From an uncultured Eubacteriales bacterium (GTDB taxonomy: Bacteria; Bacillota; Clostridia; Christensenellales; CAG-138), in assembly GCA_900549955.1 (NCBI GenBank), contig URQH01000003.1, forward strand, positions 1 through 64,000: a DNA stretch of 64,000 nt, read 5' to 3'. The notes beneath the pieces are model-generated. The model did no database searches. It saw only the letters and a list, made by a program, of their open reading frames with translations, and was not told the DNA's origin. Below are positions 7,450 to 16,381 of this stretch, one piece after another. Position 1 is the first letter of the stretch, and each line of letters begins with the position of its first letter. A program made the position numbers and the translations under genes.

Positions 7450-8772
7450 TTACGCCTTCTTTTTGGGAAGCACGGCGGCGAGGATCACGTACAATACCAG
7501 GGAAACCACAATGCCGTTCACCGGCCCCACAAAGAAGGGCGTGTTCAGGAACGGCGCCGCCTGCACCAGCCCAGGGAAGCTCGCAAACGTCCCGCCGGTG
7601 ATGCACGCGGCCAGCGCGCCCACGATGAAAGCGATCAGGCCGGCCGCAGAGAACCCGGGCTGGAAGCTGAACGTCTCCTTCTTCCCCTTCCCGGTGATCC
7701 AGTATGCCGCGATGATGACGCCGGCCAGCGGCGGAATGAGCGCGCTCATCAGCGACAGGAAGCCCTGGAACGCATTGAGCAGCCCAAACGACGCCAGCAG
7801 CGTGCCGATGCCGCCGGCCACGCCGGTGGTGATCTTGAATTTCCCTTCGTCAAACCCCAGCAGGTTGCTCAGCGCCAGGCCGCCGGAATATGCGTTGGTG
7901 ACGTTGGTCGTCCACGTGGCCAGCACCAGGGCGATCAGGCCCAGCACCGGAACGCCGAGGGAAACCAGGATGGCGGAGATGTCGTACTGCCCCGTGACAA
8001 TGCTCATCAGGGCGCCGGTCAGCAGCATGAACAGGCCGGCCGGCATGACGCCGACGATGGAGCTCTTGACCACGTCGGCGCGGCTCTTGGCAAAGCGGCA
8101 GTAGTCCGCCGAGATGACGCCGCCCAGCGCAAAGGACGCCACGACCATGGAAATGCCAAACACCAGGCCGGAAGAGGTTGCCGGCGCATAGGCCGAGATC
8201 GCCGCGCCGCCGTCGTTGGTGGTGATGCCCGCAATCAGGCCATACAGGCAGACGATGACCAGCAGCGGCACCGCAATGTAATTGAGCCACTTGAGGCCCT
8301 TAAAGCCTGCGCAGGCGGTGACCAGCATGATGACGCCCCAGATGATGGAGCTGACTGCCACAAAAGCAGGCGTGGCTTCCATGCCCAGCAGCGGCGCAAC
8401 CATGGAGGCAAACGCCTGGCCGCAGGTGGCCGACTGGATGCCGAACCAGCCGATGCAGGCGATGGCGATGAGGGTACTGATCACATAGCGGGCGCCCTTT
8501 TCCCCGAGCGCGCCCGAGGCCATGACCGCCACCGGCAACCCGGTGTCGCAGGCCTGCATGCCGATAAAGATCATGTACAGGCAGATCAGGCCGTAGCCAA
8601 TGAGGATCGAAAGCACGATCTCCCAAAGGGACAGCCCGCCGCCGGTCAGGACGCCGCCAATCATCAGGCAGGGCACGCAGATCATGCCGCCCGCCCACAC
8701 CGCGGCGATGGACAGCCAGCTTTGCCGCTGGCTCTCCTGGATTTCAAATCCGCTCCGTTTTTCTTCCATCAT
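7450..8772 (-). CDS. NCS1-type permease (cytosine/purine/allantoin/hydantoin family)
   Basis: A 440-residue integral membrane transporter of the CodB/NCS1 family with about twelve hydrophobic segments. The N-terminus has the family-type WLSIAAVWAGGMICVP, and further conserved pieces include GYGLICLYMIFIGMQ and FALGGVISADYCRFAKSRAD. Transporters of this family bring in nucleobases, hydantoins, allantoin or thiamine by cation symport. Placed first in an operon with DUF917 and hydantoinase A, it most likely imports their cyclic substrate. Two consecutive ATG codons can start it; the second has slightly better spacing from GAGGA. Confidence 0.88.
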   Translation of the reverse strand: MMEEKRSGFEIQESQRQSWLSIAAVWAGGMICVPCLMIGGVLTGGGLSLWEIVLSILIGYGLICLYMIFIGMQACDTGLPVAVMASGALGEKGARYVISTLIAIACIGWFGIQSATCGQAFASMVAPLLGMEATPAFVAVSSIIWGVIMLVTACAGFKGLKWLNYIAVPLLVIVCLYGLIAGITTNDGGAAISAYAPATSSGLVFGISMVVASFALGGVISADYCRFAKSRADVVKSSIVGVMPAGLFMLLTGALMSIVTGQYDISAILVSLGVPVLGLIALVLATWTTNVTNAYSGGLALSNLLGFDEGKFKITTGVAGGIGTLLASFGLLNAFQGFLSLMSALIPPLAGVIIAAYWITGKGKKETFSFQPGFSAAGLIAFIVGALAACITGGTFASFPGLVQAAPFLNTPFFVGPVNGIVVSLVLYVILAAVLPKKKA

Positions 8773-8836
8773 TCCTCACATCCTCATACAGTGTGCAGCA
8801 AAAACCGAATGAGAGCGGTTCTTTGCCGTTTGTTGC

Positions 8837-8872
8837 AGTATAACACTGTCACATGAAGCATGAACACTGTCA
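8837..8872 (-). promoter_or_regulatory. Permease promoter with two direct repeats 21 bp apart
   Basis: On the minus strand TATACT (8842-8837) can serve as -10 with only a weak TTCATG-like -35. The identical 10-mer AACACTGTCA (plus-strand reading) occurs at 8842-8851 and 8863-8872, exactly 21 bp or two helical turns apart, on and just upstream of the -10. A weak -35 plus phased repeats suggests activator control, and the PucR protein encoded next door is the obvious candidate. Confidence 0.55.
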
Positions 8873-8878
8873 TGGCGG

Positions 8879-8925
8879 CAAAAAAAACAGCCCGTCGGAT
8901 TGTCCAAGTGGACAATCCGGCGGGC
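8879..8925 (-). terminator. Rho-independent terminator of the PucR-type gene
   Basis: GCCCGTCGGATTGTCC (8890-8905) and its complement at 8910-8925 form a 16-bp stem with one wobble pair. Eight A residues (8880-8887) on the plus strand give a T tract on the minus strand. It sits directly after the regulator stop at 8935. Confidence 0.85.
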
Positions 8926-8934
8926 CGTTGTGTT

Positions 8935-10536
8935 TCATTCATCCCGGATCAGGTGCTGGACGGCGCAGGCCTTGTAAAGATCCAGCAGTTCCGGCATCTT
9001 GTCCACGCGATAGCCCAACAGGTTGGAAATACGGTGCGTCCGGTACTTTACCGTGTTTTTGTGGACAAACAGCAGCTCCGCGGTACGGGTCACGCTCTGT
9101 TCCCCGTCCAGCAGATAGGTGCAGAGCGTCTCCGTCAGGTTGGGCTCTTCGTTGTCCGTTTGCACAGGCGAAATCGGGCGCAGGCACGCCGCGATGGCCG
9201 CCTCGCCGCCCCGGATGGCCAGGCGGCAATCTTTGGAGAAGCGGATGTCGCCCAAAGTATAGACGCGCCGCCTCGGGTAGATGCGCATGGCGTCGGCAAG
9301 GCTCTCGCGGAACCCCAGATAGGCCGTGCGCACGTCTGCCGTGTTTTGCAGGCCCGAACAGCGGCAAAGCACCGCGTCAGGAAGCTCCGCCGCCGCCGTC
9401 TTCAGGACCGCGGCGCTCAGCCGCTCCGCCTCCTGCTGGGTCTGCGGCGTTCCAAGAAAGATGAGCAGCCGCCCGCCGTATATATCCATGATCAGCGAAC
9501 CGGAAAAGCCCACAAAGCATTCGCGAAACGCCGGCAGCAGCGCCTGGAACCGCTGCTTAGCATCCTCGAGATCCGACTGCACGATCCACATCTCATGCAG
9601 CGAAGCCACGTCCACACGGAAGATCTCGGCCAGGCGGTGCATCTTCAGCGGCTCGTCCTGCAAAATCGCCCGCACCAGCTCGTGGATGGCGATCTCGCCA
9701 TGGCGGCGGCCCCAGATATTGATGCAGATGCGCGTGGCATCCATCACCTGGCCGAGCGTGGCAGCGTCAAAGGGCATGCCCGCCTTGATGAGCAGCAGCT
9801 CCATCTGTTGCCCGCCGTCGACGCCGATGCTCATGCGATAGATGCGCGCATCCGGCACAAACGGGCACACCTCGCTGTCCCCAGCGCGCGGGAAATGCTG
9901 CATCGCCTGAAAGCCGGCCGACACCTCGGCCTCTATGCCGCGGGGCCAGGACACGAGGTTGAGCACGTGGAAGGACGAGTCGCACAGCAGCACGGACGCC
10001 GAAATGCGGTCGCTCAGGATTTTGAGGGCCGTATTGACCGTCTGCAGGTGTTTGGGCAGGGTCGAAATGCCGGCGAGCACATCGAGGACCACGGAGCTGC
10101 TCTGCATCCGGTCCCGGAAGATACACTCCATCACGTCGTTGATGACCTCGCCGTAGCGCAGCGTGGCCTCGCCCTCGGGCATGACGATCAGCACAAAGTC
10201 GAGCGCATCGGCCAGGGCGACGAGCTGCGGATCGATGCGCGGCAGGTACACGCCCACGTAAAAGACGATGAGACCGACCTCCCCGCCCTCGGCCAGGCGG
10301 CGGACGTTGGCCAGCTGCAGGGCAACGTTATCGGTGCTGTTGAGAAAGCCGGTGATGACGATCTCGCTGCCGAAAAACTGGCCCTGCGGGAACACCTCGT
10401 CCACCAGCACGCCCGGATCGGTAGATTCCAGCACCGAGATGCTGGACACCACCTTGGAAAGGCCCCGACGCCCGCCGATCACCTTCGCACGGCTGAGCGA
10501 AGGGAGCTTCAAAAGCTGCTCCACCGTGACGCTCAC
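8935..10536 (-). CDS. PucR-family transcriptional regulator
   Basis: A 533-residue regulator. The N-terminal purine-catabolism PucR domain begins VTVEQLLKLPSLSRAKVIGG and continues with SISVLESTDPG and GEIVITGF-like segments (about 1-130). The middle holds a GGDEF-like/CdaR-type region, and the C-terminus carries the helix-turn-helix with SVTRTAELLFVHKNTVKYR (about 480-515). The GTG at 10536 is preceded by GGGGAGG at good spacing. PucR-type proteins usually activate neighbouring purine or ureide catabolic genes, fitting the adjacent permease/hydantoinase operon on the same strand. A TTGCAT-18-TATAAT promoter precedes it. Confidence 0.88.
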   Translation of the reverse strand: MSVTVEQLLKLPSLSRAKVIGGRRGLSKVVSSISVLESTDPGVLVDEVFPQGQFFGSEIVITGFLNSTDNVALQLANVRRLAEGGEVGLIVFYVGVYLPRIDPQLVALADALDFVLIVMPEGEATLRYGEVINDVMECIFRDRMQSSSVVLDVLAGISTLPKHLQTVNTALKILSDRISASVLLCDSSFHVLNLVSWPRGIEAEVSAGFQAMQHFPRAGDSEVCPFVPDARIYRMSIGVDGGQQMELLLIKAGMPFDAATLGQVMDATRICINIWGRRHGEIAIHELVRAILQDEPLKMHRLAEIFRVDVASLHEMWIVQSDLEDAKQRFQALLPAFRECFVGFSGSLIMDIYGGRLLIFLGTPQTQQEAERLSAAVLKTAAAELPDAVLCRCSGLQNTADVRTAYLGFRESLADAMRIYPRRRVYTLGDIRFSKDCRLAIRGGEAAIAACLRPISPVQTDNEEPNLTETLCTYLLDGEQSVTRTAELLFVHKNTVKYRTHRISNLLGYRVDKMPELLDLYKACAVQHLIRDE

Positions 10537-10611
10537 GCTCTCGCCTCCCCCGTCTGCAACATCTCCATTTGCGGCACGCCCCGACAAAATACGGCGCCGC
10601 CGTTCCCCCGC

Positions 10612-10641
10612 ATTATAGCAAAGCGCGCCGCCCGTATGCAA
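10612..10641 (-). promoter_or_regulatory. Promoter of the PucR-type gene
   Basis: TTGCAT (10641-10636), an 18-bp spacer and a perfect TATAAT (10617-10612) read on the minus strand, about 75 bp before the GTG start. Confidence 0.7.
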
Positions 10642-11080
10642 GCAAAAGCCCGCGCGCGTCCGGCGCCACGCCCTCATTGTTCCCGCAAGCGCGCCGCTCT
10701 GCCGGCTTCGCCCTTGCGCGGCGCGACAACGTCAGCCTCGATTACGAGCCCTTGAGAAATATGCCGGAACGTCCTCTTCGGCAGCCTCCGGTAAACAAGC
10801 CGGCCGGCCGGAACCCGTCGTTGCAGGAGGCTGCGAACACATCTGGAGGGTTCCGTTCCCCATTGTAAAAACCGCTGCGCTTTCCGGCGCCTTGCAGGCG
10901 GCAAGATGCGTTCCCTGCCCCCGTATCCTCCCGGCCCAAGCAACACCCGGGCCTGGCGGAGCCCCGGAAACGGCGCACCGGCCGTTCATCGCCGGAGGAA
11001 CGCCGCACCTGGATCGCCAAACCGGGGCTTGCGTTCCCGCGCACGATCGGATAATGTCAGCCGCTCCCCAAAACAATCAC
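10642..11080. other. Intergenic stretch without a recognisable gene
   Basis: Only short, mutually overlapping high-G+C frames are present here, without ribosome binding sites or recognisable domains. Nothing beyond the pucR promoter on one side and the lipoprotein terminator hairpin on the other could be supported. Confidence 0.5.
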
Positions 11081-11108
11081 GCGCCGGGAACAGAAACGTT
11101 CCCGGCGC
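11081..11108 (-). terminator. Terminator hairpin downstream of the orphan lipoprotein gene
   Basis: GCGCCGGGAAC (11081-11091) pairs perfectly with GTTCCCGGCGC (11098-11108) around a 6-base loop, about 60 bp after the minus-strand stop at 11167. The following minus-strand sequence TGATTGTTTT is only moderately T-rich. Confidence 0.55.
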
Positions 11109-11166
11109 TGCTTGTATAACGCCCTTCCCCTTCTGCCGGGGAGGCGCCCCCGTCTTTGCGCAGCCG

Positions 11167-12525
11167 TCATTGATCTTCGCCGTTCATATATCGCCAGTAT
11201 GCATCGTTAATCCAATATTTCCCCTGCGCAACCGTGCAGTCCTCTCCCGCCAGTTCCTGCAACGGGGTCAAGATATCGTCTAAGGTGCCGATGCGCATGA
11301 GATAGGTGCCATGGGAAATCGTCTGGTCATAGACCTCATAATAGGTGTCGTCCACTTCCACATAGGATTCGTAGGTGGGCTGCCACCAGGAATTATGCAG
11401 CAGCGCCTTGCCTTCCTCCCCCGAATTCTTTTTGGCAACCTCTTTGATGAGCGCGTCAAATGCCAGCCGGTCCTCTGCATTTGCAAATTCCAGCTCCATG
11501 AAGTAGCCAATGGTGTTGACGACATAGAAATCCTCCGCCATCTGCACAACCTTATAGGTAGGCGTCGGTTCATCGTCGTCCCATTCCGGCAGGTATTGGT
11601 ACACGGAAAACTCCGGGTTGATTTGCACCTTGCAGACGATCCCTTCGCTGTTGAGCAGCCCGATCACCTGCCTGAGATGCCGGATATCATCGTGGAAATA
11701 GTTGATCGTAAGTTCCGGCAAGAAACGGCCGTCGCGAGAAATATCCACGATATTGAAGCCGGTGGCAACGCCCTCCATCAGGATCTGCACGCCAACGTTG
11801 ACCAGTGTTTCGTCCTCGCACAGCGATGCCGGGTCATTTGCCGCCATAATGGTATTCCACATGTTCATAATGCGGGCATAGGTTTCCGGGTCATCGGTGT
11901 AGCCCATCATGTTTCTCGCAGTACCGTTGTGCGTTGCCACCGCCATCAGGAGCCGCGTGGCCAGCGCAGCATCTACCGCCTCGTTCTTGGCCAGCACTTG
12001 TGCGCGCTCCCTGTTTACAAGTCCCGTGTCAAGCGCACAGGCAAAGTCTGCAGCCACCGTCCCCTCGACCTCGAGTCCCTGCAGCGTGGCGTCTATTTTC
12101 TCCTGCGTATAGACCGCCGCCAGCTCGGCGAGCCCCGCGCCGGCCACGGCAAGCGACACTGCGCTGTGTCCCTGCAACGCGGCAGCCGCATCCGTGGCAG
12201 CAAGCGTTACCGTGCTCTGCACGTGCTGCACCCGTTCCAACGCCGTCACAAACTCCTGCTGCGTCACAGTCTCTGAAAACACAATGTCAAAGTACTGTTT
12301 TGCGTAAGCGGCATTGACTGCGTCGCTGTCCTCGCGCACGGCTGTTCCCAGCGGATCGGGCTGGGTTACGGCGTCCGTTGGCTCAGCCGTCAGGCTCGCG
12401 GTGGCCTCCGGCAGCTCTGCCTCCGGCGTCGCGGCCTCTGGGGCTGCTGCCGGCGCCGCACAGCCGAACAGCATGGCGAGCAGTAACAGGGAAACCAGGA
12501 ACACCTTGCATCGTTGTCTTTTCAT
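11167..12525 (-). CDS. Orphan lipoprotein of unknown function
   Basis: A 452-residue secreted lipoprotein. The signal peptide has a basic start and a Leu-rich core ending in the lipobox LFGC with the acylated cysteine at residue 22, followed by an Ala/Pro/Glu-rich linker to about residue 60. The rest is a soluble, acidic alpha/beta protein without a domain I recognise. Recurrent features are Asp/Tyr-rich stretches near the C-terminus (SYVEVDDTYYEVYDQT). It is transcribed divergently from the BMP-ABC cluster, and its presumed promoter carries the same 15-bp operator-like sequence. A role as an accessory substrate-processing or binding protein for that import system is therefore plausible but inferred. 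Confidence 0.75.
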   Translation of the reverse strand: MKRQRCKVFLVSLLLLAMLFGCAAPAAAPEAATPEAELPEATASLTAEPTDAVTQPDPLGTAVREDSDAVNAAYAKQYFDIVFSETVTQQEFVTALERVQHVQSTVTLAATDAAAALQGHSAVSLAVAGAGLAELAAVYTQEKIDATLQGLEVEGTVAADFACALDTGLVNRERAQVLAKNEAVDAALATRLLMAVATHNGTARNMMGYTDDPETYARIMNMWNTIMAANDPASLCEDETLVNVGVQILMEGVATGFNIVDISRDGRFLPELTINYFHDDIRHLRQVIGLLNSEGIVCKVQINPEFSVYQYLPEWDDDEPTPTYKVVQMAEDFYVVNTIGYFMELEFANAEDRLAFDALIKEVAKKNSGEEGKALLHNSWWQPTYESYVEVDDTYYEVYDQTISHGTYLMRIGTLDDILTPLQELAGEDCTVAQGKYWINDAYWRYMNGEDQ

Positions 12526-13365
12526 TTTGCTTCTCCTTCTCTTTGGATTTCACATCGGCAAGGCCCGCTTGCCGTTATGCGTGCGTTTTGCGCATACCAT
12601 AGCGCGCTCATCCCGCGCAGGAGCTGGGAAGGCCGTGGCCACACGCCGGGAGGCAGCGAACCCTCCGCTTGGCGGCGCGCTGCGCGCTTCTCGCTGCCGC
12701 AAGGTATCTCGGGGCCGATGGCGCTTACGGCCTGTTCGCCTGCGGCCATTGGGGGCGGTGGGCCGGGGCCCGCGCCGCGTCAGCGGGGAAATCCGCCTTG
12801 ACACAATCGCACGCCCCTTTCCCGGATGCCCGTGTCGCACAATTCCATCGGCCTTGGCCGCCCTTTTTCACGTGTCAGCCGCTGCCAGCCGCTTGCATTC
12901 GTTCTTTTGCAGCCCTTATCGGCGTGTATCCCCAACGGGAATCGAAACATTGGATAGATCAAACGATCGGATGAGACCGCTGCATGTTAAGATCTGCATG
13001 CCAAAGTTATGCACCTATGCATATATGATTACATGATGCGGATGGATTTGTCAATCACTTCCAGCAAGATTGTTCCTTGCTTCCGCAGGCGGCCGCAAGC
13101 GCGCAGGCGTCTCTCAACCCCGCCTGTCCGGCTTCGCCTCCGCCCTGCAGCGTGGCGCCGCGTCACCGCCCCCGTCTTCCAGGACGTCCTCGCGCCTCGC
13201 AACCAGTCCCCGCCACGCCCTGCAAACGCCCTGCCTTCCCACGGAACCACCGGCCTGACGGCGCCGCGATCGGCCCAAGCCTCTGCGCCTGAATACGGCA
13301 ACCAAGTCCGGCAGGCAGCTTGCGCGGCTTTTTGCCGTCTCGTCATCTGGAAACCGTTTTTTGTG
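12526..13365. other. Long intergenic region between divergent transcription units
   Basis: Apart from the promoter/operator at 13013-13054, no gene with a ribosome binding site or recognisable domain is seen in these ~840 bp. Several open frames run through it, but they overlap each other on both strands and look like high-G+C shadow frames. The 5' leader of the lipoprotein transcript would span about 480 bases of it. Confidence 0.5.
13013..13054 (-). promoter_or_regulatory. Divergent minus-strand promoter with operator copy 1
   Basis: TTGACA reads on the minus strand at 13054-13049. The -10 is less clear: TGTAAT with a 15-bp spacer, or a weak hexamer at 17 bp. Immediately downstream the minus strand reads CATATATGCATAGGT (13027-13013), identical to a copy at the BMP promoter. 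The placement over the expected start site suggests repression. Confidence 0.6.
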
Positions 13366-13432
13366 TTGACAAGCATACCCCCATCTGCTATCATATGCTT
13401 AACATATATGCATAGGTTGATATGCATATGTT
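13366..13432 (+). promoter_or_regulatory. BMP-cluster promoter with palindromic operator
   Basis: TTGACA (13366-13371), a 17-bp spacer and TATCAT (13389-13394) form a strong promoter with a predicted start near 13401. From that base onward lies a near-palindrome: AACATATATGCAT (13401-13413), a short centre, and ATGCATATGTT (13422-13432). It contains CATATATGCATAGGT at 13403-13417. An operator beginning at +1 suggests a repressor, most simply the FadR-type GntR protein encoded inside this cluster. Confidence 0.75.
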
Positions 13433-13589
13433 ATGAGATATACCTATCCATCTTGTATGCATCCCCCCAGTACGCAACGAAAGGATCACGACGGTGTCCC
13501 TTGAATCCCGCACAGAAAAGCTTTGGTAGATCAATCCCACCCTGTTCGCGGTTGATGTACCCAAATAACAAAAATGGAGGAAGCAAGCA

Positions 13590-14675
13590 ATGAAAAAACG
13601 GATCGCACTCTTACTCTCGATCATGATGCTGGTGTCCATGGCGCTGGCATGTACTGCAGCCCCCGATGCGGATGTGTCCCAGCCCGGCACTGACCCCGAG
13701 CAAAGCGAAGATCCCATTCGCGTGGCTTTGATCGTGAACCAGAAATTCGGCGACATGGGCTCCTGCGACCAGATGCTCGCCGGTCTCGAAAAAGCCCGCG
13801 ACGATTTTGGCGTGGAAATCAAGGCTCTGGAGTCGGATGGCGTGGCCGCGCATGAGGACGATGTCCGGGCCATGGCGCGCGACGGCTATGACCTGATCAT
13901 CACCACGTTCCCGAACATGACGCAGGCCACCGTGACCGTGGCGGAGGAATATCCCGACACCAGCTTTGGCTGCATCTACCAGTTTGTAAACAGCGAAGAA
14001 ACCAGCGTGCCGAACATTTACGACGCGCAGTTCCACGGGCAGGAGGCCATGTATATCCTCGGCGCCATGGCGGCAAAACTGACCAAAACCAATAAAGTCG
14101 GCATGATCTGCGGCGCGGAAGAGCCGTCCCCCAACGCCGACGGCAATGCGTTCATGAGCGCCATCAAAACCTACAATCCCGATTGCGAAGTGCAGTTCGC
14201 CTATGTCGGCTCCTATGAGGACGTTGCAAAGGCCAAGGAAATTGCCGTTGCCATGATCAATGCCGGATGTGACATCATTCAGACCGACGCCGGCAAGTGC
14301 CAGGTGGGCATTATGGAGGCCGCCAAAGATGCCGGCATCCTCGTCTGCGGCGATACCAACGACTATTCTGAAACCTATCCGGAGGGCGTCTACGGGTACT
14401 TCGGCGGCGATTTCACAAATTGCGTGTATCTCATGGTCCAGGACTATGTGGAAGGCAATTTCAAAGGCGGCACCACCGGCATCATGAACCTGGCAAACGG
14501 ATGTTTCTTCCTGACGCCGGAAATGTTTGAAAACTTCAAGACGCTGCGCCCCGACTATGCAGACCTGATGGATGAGGCGATCGCCCTGTACGAAGACCTG
14601 TATGCGCAGGTCCTGTCCGGCGAGTTGAGCATCCCCTTCAACACCGAAACCCCCAACTGGGCAAACTATCAATAA
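13590..14675 (+). CDS. BMP-family substrate-binding lipoprotein
   Basis: A 361-residue lipoprotein with a signal peptide ending at MALAC (acylated Cys21). The mature part matches the BMP/Med/PnrA family of periplasmic-type binding proteins: RVALIVNQKFGDMGSCDQMLAGL near residues 45-65, the DLIITTFPNMTQAT segment, and GMICGAEEPSPNADGNAF. Family members bind purine nucleosides, and some bind other ligands. It starts at an ATG after GGAGG, about 190 nt downstream of the predicted transcription start. It is the first gene of a long cluster with its own double ATPase and two permeases. The rest of the cluster is not a nucleoside salvage set, so the ligand may be something else. Confidence 0.88.
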   Translation: MKKRIALLLSIMMLVSMALACTAAPDADVSQPGTDPEQSEDPIRVALIVNQKFGDMGSCDQMLAGLEKARDDFGVEIKALESDGVAAHEDDVRAMARDGYDLIITTFPNMTQATVTVAEEYPDTSFGCIYQFVNSEETSVPNIYDAQFHGQEAMYILGAMAAKLTKTNKVGMICGAEEPSPNADGNAFMSAIKTYNPDCEVQFAYVGSYEDVAKAKEIAVAMINAGCDIIQTDAGKCQVGIMEAAKDAGILVCGDTNDYSETYPEGVYGYFGGDFTNCVYLMVQDYVEGNFKGGTTGIMNLANGCFFLTPEMFENFKTLRPDYADLMDEAIALYEDLYAQVLSGELSIPFNTETPNWANYQ

Positions 14676-14695
14676 ATAAGACTGGCACTGTTCCC

Positions 14696-14777
14696 GCCGG
14701 TGGTTGCGTATAGACCATTCGCGCGCCACCGGCCTCCCATTTCTCCCGCCGCGCTTTCGCACCGGGGGCGCGGCGGG
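14696..14777 (+). other. Two intercistronic hairpins after the binding-protein gene
   Basis: GCCGGTGG (14696-14703) pairs with CCACCGGC (14726-14733), and CCCGCCGCGC (14745-14754) pairs with GCGCGGCGGG (14768-14777). There is no U tract. Such structures commonly protect the abundant binding-protein mRNA and reduce read-through into the transporter genes. Confidence 0.6.
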
Positions 14778-14836
14778 CGCACCTTGCTTTTGAACCTGAT
14801 GTCGAAGCGTACTTTCATCTGCAAGAGGTCTCTTAT

Positions 14837-16381
14837 ATGAATCAAAACGCAGTCAAAATGACCAACATCCACAAGGCCTTTCCCGGCATTAAGGCGGTAG
14901 ATGGCGTAGATCTCACGGTGGAATCCGGCGAGATCCATGGCCTGATCGGCGAAAATGGCGCTGGAAAGTCCACGTTGATGAACATGCTCTATGGCATCCT
15001 CCAGCCGGATGAAGGCGAAATTGAAATTAATGGGGAACGGCTCGCCATCCATTCTCCACAGGATGCCATGCAGCACGGCATCGGCATGGTCCATCAACAT
15101 TTTATGCTCGTTCCTTCCCTGTCCGTACTGCGCAACATCGTGCTGGGCAATCCCAGCCATGATTGTATCTTTATCCGGCAAAAAGCGGCCCGGGCAAAGA
15201 TCCAGGAGATCATGGACCGCTATGGGCTCCAGGTGGATCTGGACGCCAAGGTATATCAGCTTTCCGTTGGGCAAAAACAGCGCGTGGAAATCATCAAGGC
15301 CCTGTATCGGGACGTAAAAATCCTCATTCTCGACGAACCCACCGCCGTTTTGACGCCGCAGGAAACGCAGGAACTGATTGCCATCCTGCACAAGCTGAAG
15401 GCAGACGGCTGTTCCATCATTTTCATTACGCACAAATTAAAAGAGGTCCTGGCCGTCGCCTCCAAAATCACGGTCATGTGCAAAGGGAAGGTAACCGGCA
15501 GGACCGATGCGGCGCACACTACCGAACGAGACCTGTCCACCATGATGGTAGGGCGCGTCGTGAACAACTATCTGCCCCGCCAGCCGTTTGCCCCGGGCGA
15601 GGTGGTGCTGCAGGCGGAGCACTTGAGCTGCAACAACGAACGCGGATTGCCGGCAGTCCGGGACATCAGCCTGTCCGTCCGCCGCGGCGAAATCCTCGGG
15701 GTCGCCGGTGTGGAAGGCAACGGGCAGACCGAGCTGGTGGAGCTGCTCACCGGCATGCTGCGCTCCAAAACGGGCCGCATCGCCGTGCTGGGAAAAGAGC
15801 TTGCACATGCCGACGTGCGCACGCGCAGAAAAAGCGGCATGTCCCATATCCCCGAAGACCGCCTGAAGACCGGCAGCGCCAAGCAATGCTCCATCGCGGA
15901 TAACATCATTGCCAACCGATATTACTCGGCGCCATTCTCCCGCGGCGGCGTATTGCAATCGGGCCCCATCCGCAATTTTGCATCGCAGCTCGTGGAGGAA
16001 TACGGCATCCGCGCAGCCGGCATCCAGTATCCGCTCGCCACCCTCTCCGGAGGCAACATGCAAAAGGTCATCCTGTCGCGCGAAATGGAAGTGGACCCCG
16101 ATATACTCATCGCCGCACAGCCTACGCGCGGCGTCGATATTGGCGCAATCGAATACATTCACGCACAGCTTCTCAAGCTCCGGGATTCCGGCAAGGCCAT
16201 CCTGCTCGTCTCTGCCGAACTCAGCGAGATATTCGCGCTTTCCGACCGCATTGTCGTGCTGTATGAGGGCGAGATCGTTGGCGAATTCGATCCTGCGTCC
16301 ACAACAGAAGCGGAACTCGGCCTATATATGACGGGTGCAAAAAACATGTATCGAAAGGCGGGGATTGCCAATGAAGCGTGA
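14837..16381 (+). CDS. ABC transporter ATPase with two nucleotide-binding domains
   Basis: A 514-residue fused double ATPase of the sugar/nucleoside (RbsA/NupO-like) type. The first domain has Walker A GENGAGKST (38-46), signature LSVGQKQR and Walker B ILILDEPTAVL. The second has a degenerate Walker A GVEGNGQTE, signature LSGGNMQK and the altered Walker B ILIAAQPTRGVD, normal for this subfamily. It energises the two permeases that follow with overlapping genes. Its ATG is preceded by AAGAGGT. The gene pairs with the BMP-type lipoprotein upstream. Confidence 0.92.
   Translation: MNQNAVKMTNIHKAFPGIKAVDGVDLTVESGEIHGLIGENGAGKSTLMNMLYGILQPDEGEIEINGERLAIHSPQDAMQHGIGMVHQHFMLVPSLSVLRNIVLGNPSHDCIFIRQKAARAKIQEIMDRYGLQVDLDAKVYQLSVGQKQRVEIIKALYRDVKILILDEPTAVLTPQETQELIAILHKLKADGCSIIFITHKLKEVLAVASKITVMCKGKVTGRTDAAHTTERDLSTMMVGRVVNNYLPRQPFAPGEVVLQAEHLSCNNERGLPAVRDISLSVRRGEILGVAGVEGNGQTELVELLTGMLRSKTGRIAVLGKELAHADVRTRRKSGMSHIPEDRLKTGSAKQCSIADNIIANRYYSAPFSRGGVLQSGPIRNFASQLVEEYGIRAAGIQYPLATLSGGNMQKVILSREMEVDPDILIAAQPTRGVDIGAIEYIHAQLLKLRDSGKAILLVSAELSEIFALSDRIVVLYEGEIVGEFDPASTTEAELGLYMTGAKNMYRKAGIANEA

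Noticed and set aside
8860..10755. A 631-codon plus-strand frame opposite the PucR-type gene
   Set aside because: It is antisense to a complete regulator, starts inside a terminator hairpin and has no recognisable motif.
12900..12960. A segment reading TTCGATTCCCGTTGGGG on the minus strand, resembling a tRNA T-arm
   Set aside because: No matching acceptor stem, anticodon arm or D-arm could be found around it.
13441..13589. Possible purine riboswitch in the BMP leader
   Set aside because: The leader lacks the conserved three-way-junction sequences of known purine or similar riboswitches; only weak stems were seen.
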